From NCBI GenBank assembly GCA_025359105.1, contig JANYHK010000067.1, forward strand, positions 1 to 64,000: a DNA stretch of 64,000 nucleotides, written 5' to 3'. The DNA is from Myxococcales bacterium. GTDB lineage: Bacteria; Myxococcota_A; Polyangia; Polyangiales; Polyangiaceae. Below the pieces are notes generated by a model. The model searched no databases. It was not told the origin of the DNA and was given only the letters and a program-made list of their open reading frames with translations. This document shows, one piece after another, positions 44,406 to 53,361 of the stretch. The stretch's first letter is position 1, and every line of letters starts with the position of its first letter. Both the position numbers and the translations under genes were made by a program.

Positions 44406-46847
44406 TCAGCGGACGGGGCGGGCGTCGGGCCGGGGGAGCGGCCGCGCGGGGCGTGTGATCCAGATGGGGTTGGTGAAGGCCATCGGCGTCACCGGCATGA
44501 AGGGCAGGATGTCGTCCATCGCGCGGGAGCCGCGGGCGATGATCATCATCCAGGTGCTGTCGGGGCCGACGGGGACCGAGAGCTGACCGTCGAAGCGAAT
44601 CGTGCGCGCCTGCGCTTCGTCGAGCGAGCCGGCCTCGGCGCCGAGAACGCTCGGGCGGGTTGCGATCGGGATCTTCTGCACCTCGCGGCCGCCGACGATG
44701 ACCTCGACCGAGGTGACGTCGATCCACGGCGCGGCGCGGATCGTCACGTGCGCAGGGACGAGCTCGTCGGTCGTCTCGATCTCGTCGCCTGGACGCGCGC
44801 CGCGCACCTCGACGTCGAGGATGGGGCCGCTGGTGACCGACGCGTGCCCCTTCTTCACGGCGGCGACGACCGCGGCCGTGTCGATCGGCGCGCCTGTGTC
44901 GCCCGCGGCGGCGTCCCCGACGCGCGCCATCGTGCGCGGGTAGCCGGCCCAGTTGAACTGGATGCGGTGCGAGTCGCTGCTGCCCGTCGCCGCGTAGCGA
45001 TGCCCGAGGTTCAGGAGCGCGTAGAAGTCCTTGAGCACGGCGTCGACGCGGTACGGGCGCCCGGCGTCGTAGCCGCTATACACCTCGATCGCGTCGAAAT
45101 CGGTGCGCATGCGCGGCGGCGGCGCCGGAGACTGCGGGCTCCACTGGAAGATCTCGAAGTAGCCGATCGCCTGCGGCAAGCGCGGGTGATTGACGACGAG
45201 GACGCGGTTGGGATCGCCGCGACGCGCGGCCGCGAAGATCGCACCCACGCTGGTGCCGCGGTAGGGCGGCGCGGGGCCGGGCGGGTACGGGAAGACGCCG
45301 AAGTGGCCGAAGCGCGGATTGAACGTCGTCACCTCGACGCCGGGGACCCACGCGAGCTTGTTCGTCAGATCCTGCGTCTCGAGCGCCGGGCCGTAGTCGC
45401 CGACCAGGTTGTGCTCGCTCGGCACCGCGAAGTCGACGCCGGCGGCGACGAGCGACAGCACGCGATCTTCGGGCGAGACCGGACTGTCGAAGCTCGGGCG
45501 CGCGTGCACGTGGAGATCGCAGCCGACGACGCCGGGCGTCGGAACGACGTGCCGAAGCACGAGGTCGGTGGACGCGCTGTGTCCGCCGGTGATCTCGACG
45601 GTCTTTGCGTCGATCGACCACTCGATGCCCTTGGTCGCTGCGACGCGGTAGCGGCCGGCGGGGAGCGGCGTCGTGACGTCGCCGCGCAGCGAGTCGACGA
45701 GCGGCCCGGCTCCCGACGCGCGGAAGTCGGGGCCGAAGCTCGGGTCGAGCGTCCCGTCGATGCCGTGCACGATGACGCGCGCGGTGAGCGGCGCGCCGGT
45801 GTCGGCGTCGGTGACGCGCAGCGCGAGCTCGCCGCCGGGCGAGACGTCGAGACGAAGCTCCCACGGCAGCCCCGGCGTGTACGTGATGGGCGCGCTCGTG
45901 CGCGTGGCGTCGAGCGCGGCGTACCACTGCGTGACGGTCGTGGGCACGTCGACGTCGAAGCGACCGCCTGCCTCGGTGTGCACGCGCACACGCGGCGCGC
46001 CTTCGGCGTCGAGGCCGAACACCTGCGCGCGGTCGGTCGTGCCCGTCACGATGCCGCGCACGTGCGCGGTAGGCGTGTCCGTCGCGGCGAAGAGGCCGCG
46101 CCACACCGCGCCGCTCGACGCGCCGAGGAGCACGCGAAGACCGACCGTCGCCTCCTTGGTGCCGTCGAACTTCGCCTCCGCGCTCGTGACCGAGAGGCGC
46201 ATCGGTGCCATGGGATCCTTGCCGCCGTCGTCGGCGACGAGCGCGACGTCGAGCGCGCCGCGCGCGGACGCGAAGCCGAGCGGGCGCGGGGCGGTGTCGA
46301 GGACGACGATGCCGCCCGTCGTCGTGCCGAGATCGGCGAGGTTGCCGATGCCGCTGACGAACGCTGGGCGCCCGCCTGCCTCCGTCTCCATCCGGAGCGC
46401 CAAGGTGTGGGCGGTGGCGAGCGGGCCCCGCGGCACCATGTGCAGGTCGGCGATGAGCGCGTCGCTGTCGGGATCGACGTGCAGATCGAACAGCGCCCCC
46501 GCCTCCTCGCCGCCGAGGGAGACCGGGATCGCCGCGCCGAACGAACCCTTCTCCGACGCATGGAGATCCTGCCGGCCGATCGACAGCGGGCGCGCCGTTC
46601 CGTTGACGACGACGAAGAGCGTGATGTCACGCCCGACCGACTCGTCGCGGCTGCGAAGCGTGACGGTGCCGCGCGCGCCGTGCAGCGTGAACGAGCTCGC
46701 GCGGCCGCCGAGGAGGGTGCCGGCGCCCGCGCGCTTCAGGCCGAGCTCGGGGAGGCGCGCGCGACGCTGCGGCGCGCTCGCGGCGACCGTGAACGCGATA
46801 CCGCCGACGAAGAGCCCGGCGTAGAGGAGGTGCAGCGACCTCGTCAC
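44406..46847 (-). CDS. CehA/McbA-like PHP-domain metallohydrolase
   Basis: An 813-aa protein from a GTG at 46847. An N-terminal signal/anchor (LLYAGLFVGGIAFTVAA) precedes a long beta-rich region (about 30-430) that includes a carboxypeptidase-regulatory-like fold (about 310-425, LRVTDADTGAPLTARVIV). A PHP-type metallohydrolase domain (about 440-720) shows CDLHVHARPSFDSP, FAVPSEHN, NHPRLP and GSSDSHR. This matches the CehA/McbA family, which contains secreted or membrane-bound hydrolases with a PHP metal centre. The natural substrate is unknown. The start lies in GC-rich sequence facing the barrel gene at 47028 across 180 bp containing a GGTCGC tract. Confidence 0.82.
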   Translation of the reverse strand: MTRSLHLLYAGLFVGGIAFTVAASAPQRRARLPELGLKRAGAGTLLGGRASSFTLHGARGTVTLRSRDESVGRDITLFVVVNGTARPLSIGRQDLHASEKGSFGAAIPVSLGGEEAGALFDLHVDPDSDALIADLHMVPRGPLATAHTLALRMETEAGGRPAFVSGIGNLADLGTTTGGIVVLDTAPRPLGFASARGALDVALVADDGGKDPMAPMRLSVTSAEAKFDGTKEATVGLRVLLGASSGAVWRGLFAATDTPTAHVRGIVTGTTDRAQVFGLDAEGAPRVRVHTEAGGRFDVDVPTTVTQWYAALDATRTSAPITYTPGLPWELRLDVSPGGELALRVTDADTGAPLTARVIVHGIDGTLDPSFGPDFRASGAGPLVDSLRGDVTTPLPAGRYRVAATKGIEWSIDAKTVEITGGHSASTDLVLRHVVPTPGVVGCDLHVHARPSFDSPVSPEDRVLSLVAAGVDFAVPSEHNLVGDYGPALETQDLTNKLAWVPGVEVTTFNPRFGHFGVFPYPPGPAPPYRGTSVGAIFAAARRGDPNRVLVVNHPRLPQAIGYFEIFQWSPQSPAPPPRMRTDFDAIEVYSGYDAGRPYRVDAVLKDFYALLNLGHRYAATGSSDSHRIQFNWAGYPRTMARVGDAAAGDTGAPIDTAAVVAAVKKGHASVTSGPILDVEVRGARPGDEIETTDELVPAHVTIRAAPWIDVTSVEVIVGGREVQKIPIATRPSVLGAEAGSLDEAQARTIRFDGQLSVPVGPDSTWMMIIARGSRAMDDILPFMPVTPMAFTNPIWITRPARPLPRPDARPVR

Positions 46848-46935
46848 CTTCGTGCAAGCCTATCCGATAAGGCCGCTGCCACGCGAGATCGTGACGCGGC
46901 CGGGCGCGGGGAGATACGGTCCGGACCTTGCCCCG

Positions 46936-46997
46936 GGTCGTGGTCGTGGTCGCGGTCGTGGTCGCGGTCGCGGTCGCGGTCGCGGTCGCGGTCGTGT
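46936..46997. repeat. GGTCGC/GGTCGT hexamer tract in a divergent promoter region
   Basis: About ten hexamer units, ending 30 bp before the ATG at 47028 and 14 bp before the AT-rich TATAAA at 47011-47016. Same motif family as at 99-340. Its length could vary by slippage and alter promoter spacing. Confidence 0.85.
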
Positions 46998-47027
46998 GCT
47001 AGAACGCGTCTATAAAGAAAGGCGCTC

Positions 47028-48068
47028 ATGCGACCTCTCCTTCCCCTCCTTCGACTCCTCCTCGCCGCCCTCGTCCTCCTCGTCCCAGCCCGTGCCCTCG
47101 CGGACAAGGTCGCTGTCCTCCCCTTCACCAGCGTCGGTCAGACTCCGAGCCCCGACCTCGCATCCGCCCGCGACGCGACCAAGTCGGCGGCGCTCGCCAA
47201 GGGTCACCTTCTCGCGAGCGACTCCGAGATGCTCGCCGCGCAGATGTCCACGAAGGACGGCGCACCCGACACCCGCGAGGAGTACCGCGCGGCCGGACGC
47301 GCCAGCAGCTCGCAGTGGACCGTGGCGGGTCGCGTCGCGCCGCGCGAGGGTGGCTACCGGCTCGAGGTCGAGGCGTGCCAGGTCGACTCCGGGCGCGTCG
47401 AGTCGCTCGCGCGCGACATCGAGCCGTCGCAGGCGACGAGCGAGATCGCCGAGATGCTCGCGCTTCTCCTGCGGCCCGAGGGAATCGGCAACGCCGACAT
47501 CCCCTGGCAACACGGGCAACCCAAGCCGCCCACGCCGCCGCCGCCAACCCCCAAACCGCCGGAGCCACCGCCAACGCCGCCACCTCCCCCTCCGCCGCCC
47601 GCCGTGAAGCACGCGTACGCGGAAGGTCACCCGCTCTCGCTGGGACTCGGCGTCGCGTTGACGAGCGCGGTCTCGCGGCCGAAGAACGCATCCGGTTCGC
47701 CTACGGCCGTCTCGGTCGAGGCGAGCGGCGGCTATGCGCTCGACGCGGTGCCGGGGCTCGAGCTGCGCGGGGACTTCGCCGGTTCGGTCGCCGGGCCCGG
47801 GTCCATCTTCTTCGACGCCGGCGCGCGCTACGCGATTCCGGTCGTCCCGACGGCGCGCCTGTTCGTCGGACCCGAAGCCACGATCGGCGCTTTTTTTCCG
47901 ACGGGTGGCGACAAGACCGCGCGCTTCTACGCGCGCGGCTCGGCGTTCGTCGCGCTCGGCATCGGCGCGCGCGCGCAGGTGGAGCTCAGCGGCGACATCG
48001 CGCCGGTGCTCGGCTCGTCCACGCTCGTGCTCGCTGGCGGCACGCTGCGCGGGCTCGTTCGCTTCTGA
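47028..48068 (+). CDS. Outer-membrane-type barrel protein with N-terminal periplasmic domain
   Basis: A 346-aa protein. The signal peptide ([16 protein letters not shown]) is followed by an alpha/beta domain (about 27-155, [12 protein letters not shown], then [21 protein letters not shown]) reminiscent of periplasmic GNA1162/TolB-N-like folds. A Pro-rich linker (about 163-193) leads to a C-terminal beta-rich region ending in Phe ([10 protein letters not shown]), typical of outer-membrane barrels. AAAGG lies 6 nt before the ATG. The tsaE gene follows with a TGATG overlap, so the two are co-transcribed although functionally unrelated. The family is not firmly identified. Confidence 0.68.
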   Translation: MRPLLPLLRLLLAALVLLVPARALADKVAVLPFTSVGQTPSPDLASARDATKSAALAKGHLLASDSEMLAAQMSTKDGAPDTREEYRAAGRASSSQWTVAGRVAPREGGYRLEVEACQVDSGRVESLARDIEPSQATSEIAEMLALLLRPEGIGNADIPWQHGQPKPPTPPPPTPKPPEPPPTPPPPPPPPAVKHAYAEGHPLSLGLGVALTSAVSRPKNASGSPTAVSVEASGGYALDAVPGLELRGDFAGSVAGPGSIFFDAGARYAIPVVPTARLFVGPEATIGAFFPTGGDKTARFYARGSAFVALGIGARAQVELSGDIAPVLGSSTLVLAGGTLRGLVRF

Positions 48069-48523
48069 TGCTCCTTGCGACGCCCGAGGAGACCGATGCC
48101 CTCGGTCGTCGCATCGCCGCGTGCCTCGAGCCCGGCGATCTCGTGCTCCTCTCCGGCGGCCTCGGCGCGGGCAAGACCCACCTCGCCCGCGCCATCGCGC
48201 ACGCGCTCGGCGTACCCGAGGACGAGCCCGTGACGAGCCCCACGTTCACGCTCGTGCAGGAGTACCAGGGGACCGCGTCGGCGCTCGTCCACGCAGATCT
48301 CTACCGCCTGCTCGACTCCGCCGCGGGACTCGACGTGGAGATCGCGCGCCTCGGCCTCCGCGAGCGGCGCGCCGAAGGCGCCATTCTGCTCGTCGAGTGG
48401 GGCGAAGACGCCGCGACCGCGCTCGGAGGCGAGGCCGACCTCGTCGTCGCGCTGGCGCCACGTGGCGAGACGAGCCGCGAGGCGACGCTGAGCGGCCCTC
48501 GATCGGAGCGAGTCCGCGACTAA
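48068..48523 (+). CDS. tsaE: tRNA threonylcarbamoyladenosine biosynthesis ATPase TsaE
   Basis: A 151-aa protein with the TsaE P-loop [14 protein letters not shown] at about 29-42, the characteristic [10 protein letters not shown] (about 59-68), HADLYRL and LVEWGE (Walker B-like). TsaE works with TsaB and TsaD to make the t6A modification at tRNA A37 in the cytoplasm, an essential step in many bacteria. The length is normal. It overlaps the preceding barrel gene (TGATG). The sequence after its TAA is a degenerate GACCGC/CGCAACGCC repeat. Confidence 0.9.
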   Translation: MLLATPEETDALGRRIAACLEPGDLVLLSGGLGAGKTHLARAIAHALGVPEDEPVTSPTFTLVQEYQGTASALVHADLYRLLDSAAGLDVEIARLGLRERRAEGAILLVEWGEDAATALGGEADLVVALAPRGETSREATLSGPRSERVRD

Positions 48524-48576
48524 GACCACGACCGCAACGCCCGCGACGCAACGCCCGCGACCGCAACGCCCGCGAC
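48524..48576. repeat. Degenerate CCGCAACGCCCGCGA/GACCGC repeat between convergent genes
   Basis: Three copies of a 14-15-bp unit (ACCGCAACGCCCGCG) preceded by GACCACGACC fill the whole gap between the tsaE stop and the convergent lipoprotein stop. It looks like a diverged member of the GACCGC family. Confidence 0.75.
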
Positions 48577-48577
48577 C

Positions 48578-49963
48578 TCACCGAATCGTCTGCGTGCACT
48601 TCCCCGCGTTGCAAACCATCGGCGCACAGCAATCCCCGTCCACCACGCACGCGCCGCATTTCCCCCCCTTGCACGCCGGCGTCGCGCCCTCGCAATCGCG
48701 GCAGCTCGAGCACCCGCCGCCCGGCGCCTGGCAACCCTGGAGGTCCATGATGGCCTCGTCGTAGTCGACGTTGACCGCCCCCGTGACGTCCAGAGCGCGC
48801 GCGAACAGCGAGCCCTTCACGTCCAGCGACGCCTCGGTCGTGAGCACCGCGTTCGGCGCGTGCAGGTTGGCCCCGAGGCCGATCGATCCCGCCAGCGCCA
48901 CCGACGTGCCGCCAACATAGACGCGGACCTTCGCTGGCGCAGCCGACCACCCGAACGCTGTCGCGCCGCCGACCTTGAGGTTCCCGCCGACGAAGAGATC
49001 GAGCTCGGCGCCGACCGCAAGCGCGAGGTGCGACGCGCCCGCGACGTCGTAGTCGCCGGCGACGAAGATCGCGGTGCGGCCGGTCAACGTCAGGCGGAGG
49101 TTCGTGCCCTGGATCGCGTCGAAGTAGTACTTGCCGCACGGCAGCGTGACGTCGATATTCTCGAACTTGCTGAGCGTCGCGGCGGTCACGTTGGACGCCG
49201 CGTCGTCGTTGTTCGTCTTGAAGGAGGCGACGATCGGATCGATTTTCAGCGGGTCCTTGCAGTTGCACGGGTCTCCGAAGGCGACCGCCTCGTGCACGAC
49301 GCCCTTGGTCACGTTGAACTGCGACGGCGGATCGCCGCTCGGCAAGTGCAGGCGGCCGCCGATGTCGAGGATGCCGCCGGCGACCGGTCCGCGCACGAAG
49401 ACGTCGTCGGTGACGCTGAACGATCCCTCGGCCTGGAGTGCGCCGCCCGACCAGATCTGCTGCGCGATGCTCCCTGCGCCGCGGAGCGAGACAACGTCGC
49501 CCGTCACGCCGGCCCCACCGGCCCACAACGATCCCTGGATCCCGATCGCGCCGCCGTTCGCGAACGCGCCGTTGGTCCCGACGGAGGCGGCGTGGCCGGG
49601 GCTCGTCTGCCTGGTCGAGTCGAACGACGAGGTGTGGATCGACCCGCTCAACTTCAGGTCGGTGCACGAGCACATGGCGAAGACGAACGTCTTCTTTCCG
49701 AGGTCGCCGGTGCACTGGTCGGTGCCCGGCAGCTGGATGCCGCCGGAGCCGCTACAGAAGCCGCCACTCCCCGGCGGCTTGGTCGCGCCGCCGTCGCCGC
49801 CAAACGTGCCGCTCCCGTTGCCGCCGGCCGCCCCGCCACCTGGCCCGGCGGTCCCGTCCCCGCTGCCCGGCTCCACCCCCGCCACCGTTCCGCACGCGGT
49901 CGCCAGCGACGCGAGCACGCTGACGCCGAGAACTGCAACGCCGAAACAAGCGGATTTCCACAT
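48578..49963 (-). CDS. DUF7305-type lipoprotein with Cys-rich tail
   Basis: A 461-aa lipoprotein. The signal MWKSACFGVAVLGVSVLASL ends at lipobox ATAC. A Gly-rich linker (about 30-75) is followed by a region of short beta repeats (about 105-400, for example GNLKVGGATAFGW, GAELDLFVGGN) resembling the polymer-forming/DUF7305 beta-helix type. The C-terminal 45 residues are Cys-rich (CSSCRDCEGATPACKGGKC), forming small knots. It is probably a surface-exposed outer-membrane lipoprotein; function unknown. It is divergent from the TonB-dependent receptor gene, with 298 bp between the starts and no obvious element in that gap. Confidence 0.74.
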   Translation of the reverse strand: MWKSACFGVAVLGVSVLASLATACGTVAGVEPGSGDGTAGPGGGAAGGNGSGTFGGDGGATKPPGSGGFCSGSGGIQLPGTDQCTGDLGKKTFVFAMCSCTDLKLSGSIHTSSFDSTRQTSPGHAASVGTNGAFANGGAIGIQGSLWAGGAGVTGDVVSLRGAGSIAQQIWSGGALQAEGSFSVTDDVFVRGPVAGGILDIGGRLHLPSGDPPSQFNVTKGVVHEAVAFGDPCNCKDPLKIDPIVASFKTNNDDAASNVTAATLSKFENIDVTLPCGKYYFDAIQGTNLRLTLTGRTAIFVAGDYDVAGASHLALAVGAELDLFVGGNLKVGGATAFGWSAAPAKVRVYVGGTSVALAGSIGLGANLHAPNAVLTTEASLDVKGSLFARALDVTGAVNVDYDEAIMDLQGCQAPGGGCSSCRDCEGATPACKGGKCGACVVDGDCCAPMVCNAGKCTQTIR

Positions 49964-50261
49964 GGCTGATGACCTCCGGGTCCTGACCCCCTGAGCAACC
50001 TCGATGCCACCCGACAAAAGACGACGCTGGCCGAGAAATCCGAGGCTCCGAGGTCCGAGAGACGCGTCACCGTGGACGCAGCGCGGAGGTGGACGCACCG
50101 ATTCGCGCGTCGTCGACGACGCGGGGCTCAGGTCAGAGCCCGCCGGACGGAACGCCACGGCCCGCCGGCCGGAATGCCGCGATCTGTCGTACGGTTGCGC
50201 GACCATGGCCGGCCCGTCGGGTGCACCGAGTACCTCGCGCGCGCGGAGGGGAGCTCGTTGG

Positions 50262-52553
50262 ATGCGATCCTCGGGGATCACATGCGCCATCGTCGCGACC
50301 TGCGTAGTCACCGCAGGCCACGCGCGCGCGCAAGAGGCGAGCGGTTCGCCGACGCCGCCGGCGCTCGTTCCGCCCAAGGCGATCGAGACCGGGCGCGTGC
50401 CGTACCCGGCGGGGGAGGCGGGGGAGGCGAGCGTCGTCCTCGAGCTGCTCGTCGACAAGGAAGGGCGCGTCGCGCGCGTGGTGGTGGTCGACGGGCGCGA
50501 GCCGTTCGCGTCGGCGGCCGCGGCGCATGCCGCGCGCTTTCGCTTCGAGCCTGCGCGGCGCGCCGACATCGCGATCGCCGCGCGCATTCGGATGCTCGTC
50601 GAGTTCCACGAGCCGTCGCGCGCGAAGGAGCTCGCGGCGCCGCCCGCTCCGACGACGGGCGTGGCGAAGCCCGCGGCGGCCGACGCGACCGAGGAGGTAC
50701 GCGTCGCCGGTCAACGCCTCGACGTCGGCGGTACGCAGATGGGCGGCGGTGAGGTCCGCCAGATGCCCGGCGCGTTCGGCGACGCGTTTCGCGCCATCGA
50801 CGCGCTCCCCGGCGTGACGCCGATCGTGAGCGGCCTGCCCTACTACTTCATCCGCGGCGCGCCGCCGGGAAACACCGGCTACATGATCGACGGCGTCCGC
50901 GTGCCGCTCCTCTTCCACTTCGGCGTCGCGCGCGCGGTCGTGCACCCGGGGCTCATCGATCGCGTCGACTTCTACCCCGGCGCGTTCCCGGCGCGGTACG
51001 GCCGCTTCGCCGGCGGAATCATCGATGGGAAGACGAAGGAGCCCGCGAACGAGCTGCACGGCGAGTGGGACGCGAGCCTCATCCACGCCGGCGCGCTCGT
51101 CGAAGCGCCGCTCGCCGACGGGCGCGCCAACGTGACGGTCGCCGGCCGCTACGGCTACCCCGGCCTCCTCCTCACCCTCCTCGCGCCGCGAGTGTTCTTG
51201 CAGTATGGCGACTACCAAGCGCGCGCGTCGTGGAAGGCGACCGATCACGACACTCTCGGCGTCTTCACGTTCGGCAGCTACGACGCGGCGGGTTCGCGCG
51301 ACAGGGACGGGAACCTCAAAGACGTGACCTCGACGCAGTTCCACCGCGTCGATTTGCGCTGGGACCACGACCTCGGAACGTCCGGCCGGATGCGCACGGC
51401 GGTGACGCTCGGCTTCGATCAGACGGGCAACGGCAACGACTTCACCGTGCGCGACACGATGTCGGGCGTCCGCAACGAGATCGACTACCGCGTCTCGAGC
51501 ACGGTGCGGGTGCGCGGTGGGGCCGACGTCTTGCTCGACCACTACACGCTCGTCTCCACGGGCAACGAGATCCACAATTTCCCCGGCCGCAACGACGTCG
51601 CGATGGGCCTGCGCGCCGACGTCGTCGTGAAGCTCTCGCCGGCGGTCGAGATCGTCCCCGGCGCGCGCGTCGACTACTTCGGCTCGAAGACCGAGCTCGC
51701 CGGGACCGCTGCCGCTGTACCGACGCTCGACCCGCGCCTCGCCACGCGCGTCCGCGTCGCGCCGCGCGTCACGCTCCTTTCGGCGTTCGGGATCACGCAC
51801 CAGCCGCCGTCCTTCGTCGCGCCGGTGCCGGGGCTTCAGCTCGGCCGGCTCGACAGGGGGGTGCAGACGGCGGTGCAGATCAGCCAAGGCGTCGAGGTGA
51901 TCCTGCCCGCCGAGGTCACGATCACTCCCACTGCGTTCCTGCACGACTATCTGAAGCTCACCGACGCGACGGCGACGTGCGGTCTCGACCACATCGACAA
52001 CGCCAGCGACTGCCTCGATCAGCGCGTGCGCGGGCGGACGTTCGGCCTCGAGGTCCTCCTTCGCCGTCCGCTGACGAAGCGCCTCACCGGCTGGGTCGCG
52101 TACACGCTCTCCCGCTCGACGCGCGAGGCGCACCCGCTCGACTCCGGATCGCCCGAGCAGGTGCAGACGGTACTGAGCGAGTTCGATCGCACGCACGTCC
52201 TCAACGTGGTGACCGCCTACGATCTCGGGCGAAACTGGCGCATCGGCGGCCGCTTCGTCTATTACACCGGCCGCCCGTACTCGAACCGCATCCGGGGCGT
52301 GGCCGTCCCGCCCTTCAACAGCGAGCGCTTGCCGCCCTTTTTCCGCATCGACGCGCGCCTCGAAAAGCGCTGGCTCACGAAGCGCGGCTACATCGCGTTC
52401 GTCGCCGAAGGACTCAACGTGACGGCGAACAAGGAGGTGCTCGACGTCACCTGCGTCGCGTCGAAGAGCTCGCTCTACGATCAGTGCCAGCCAAACACCT
52501 CGGGGAGCATTCCCGTCATCGTCCCGAGCATCGGCCTCGAGGGGGCGTTTTGA
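50262..52553 (+). CDS. TonB-dependent receptor with fused TonB-C-like domain
   Basis: A 763-aa outer-membrane protein. The signal peptide is about 1-26. A TonB C-terminal-like domain (about 40-130, GEASVVLELLVDKEGRVARVVVV, then RFRFEPARR) is followed by a linker, the start of the plug (EEVRVAGQRLDVGGTQM), a plug domain (PYYFIRGAPPGNTGYMIDG) and a C-terminal barrel ending in GAF. A separate energy transducer is expected, but the fused TonB-C-like domain is typical of Polyangia receptors. GGAGGGGAG upstream supports the ATG at 50262. The substrate is unknown; no iron or vitamin genes are adjacent. Confidence 0.84.
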   Translation: MRSSGITCAIVATCVVTAGHARAQEASGSPTPPALVPPKAIETGRVPYPAGEAGEASVVLELLVDKEGRVARVVVVDGREPFASAAAAHAARFRFEPARRADIAIAARIRMLVEFHEPSRAKELAAPPAPTTGVAKPAAADATEEVRVAGQRLDVGGTQMGGGEVRQMPGAFGDAFRAIDALPGVTPIVSGLPYYFIRGAPPGNTGYMIDGVRVPLLFHFGVARAVVHPGLIDRVDFYPGAFPARYGRFAGGIIDGKTKEPANELHGEWDASLIHAGALVEAPLADGRANVTVAGRYGYPGLLLTLLAPRVFLQYGDYQARASWKATDHDTLGVFTFGSYDAAGSRDRDGNLKDVTSTQFHRVDLRWDHDLGTSGRMRTAVTLGFDQTGNGNDFTVRDTMSGVRNEIDYRVSSTVRVRGGADVLLDHYTLVSTGNEIHNFPGRNDVAMGLRADVVVKLSPAVEIVPGARVDYFGSKTELAGTAAAVPTLDPRLATRVRVAPRVTLLSAFGITHQPPSFVAPVPGLQLGRLDRGVQTAVQISQGVEVILPAEVTITPTAFLHDYLKLTDATATCGLDHIDNASDCLDQRVRGRTFGLEVLLRRPLTKRLTGWVAYTLSRSTREAHPLDSGSPEQVQTVLSEFDRTHVLNVVTAYDLGRNWRIGGRFVYYTGRPYSNRIRGVAVPPFNSERLPPFFRIDARLEKRWLTKRGYIAFVAEGLNVTANKEVLDVTCVASKSSLYDQCQPNTSGSIPVIVPSIGLEGAF

Positions 52554-52645
52554 ACGCCGAAAGACCCAGCGGTGGCCCGCTCGCGATCCGCCGCAGCCGG
52601 CCGCGAGGGAGGCCGGGCTAACGTGTCGATCTCCCGTGGGCACGC

Positions 52646-53271
52646 TTGGTGCTAACGGGAACGTGGATGCTCCGCACGCTGCTCATGCGACTCGCCCCGC
52701 TCGCGCTGGCGATGGCATGCGCTCACTGCGGCGGGGGCGACGGCGCAGGAGCGAGCGACCCGACCGGCGGCGTCGCGGCGGCTCCGCCTGGATCGCCTGC
52801 ACCTGTCCCTCCGCCCGGCGCCACACCCCTCGAAGGAGGCGACGGAGGCGACGCGGGAGCCTCGGAGCCGCGTGACGCCGCGCGGCCAAGCTACGACGCG
52901 TCGTCGTGGATGGGCGCGCTGCCCGACAGCGACAGCCTCACCGCGCTCACGATCCCCGGCACGCACGAGTCGTGCGCACGCGCACGTTCGAGCAGACGTT
53001 CGACGCGTACGTGAAGAAGGCGCCGAGCTCCTGGAGCCTGGGAACGGCCGTGCCGGCGCTGTCGGACGCGCGCGGGAAGATCGTCCTCGTACGGCGGTTC
53101 GCCGCCGCCGCGCCGAAGGGCATCGACGCGACGAAGTGGGCCGACAAGGCGACGTTCACGCTTCAGGCCTACTTCTCCGATCCGGCGCACGGAAAAGGTC
53201 GCTACGGCGTCCTCGCGATGGACTTCGTCGACGCGACGCGCGCGGGGCTCGTGCTGAAGAAGAATTTCTAG
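52646..53271 (+). pseudogene. Broken PI-specific phospholipase C-like lipoprotein gene
   Basis: Two frames together read as parts of a PI-PLC X-domain protein. The first (52646-53014) gives a lipoprotein signal (LALAMACAHC) and linker, then WMGALPDSDSLTALTIPGTHESC, the canonical start of the domain with its first catalytic His. At about 52975 the homology jumps to another frame (to 53271): TFEQTFDAYVKKAP, then RGKIVLVRRFAA, the C-terminal PLC block. The stretch between them, including the second catalytic His region, is absent (perhaps 70-100 residues). The junction lies in GCGCACGCGCACG, suggesting a microhomology deletion. I judge it non-functional. Confidence 0.75.
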
Positions 53272-53361
53272 ACGCCCACTCCGAAGGAGGCGCCGCCGCC
53301 GAGCTTCAGATCGACGACGACGGGGCGGTGGAGCGCGTGCGCGCGATGGCTGGACGACGAG

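Noticed and set aside
44364-47015. An 883-codon plus-strand open frame over the PHP hydrolase gene
   Set aside because: It ends in the hexamer repeat as a run of Arg-Ser and is antisense to a gene with clear metal-binding motifs.
50133-52643. An 836-codon minus-strand open frame opposite the TonB-dependent receptor
   Set aside because: Its composition is charged shadow sequence; the plus strand carries signal peptide, plug and barrel motifs.
52646-53014. Reading the first frame as an intact 122-residue lipoprotein
   Set aside because: The end of the frame follows a PI-PLC start motif and then turns into nonsense, while the matching PLC C-terminal block continues in another frame; a broken gene explains both.
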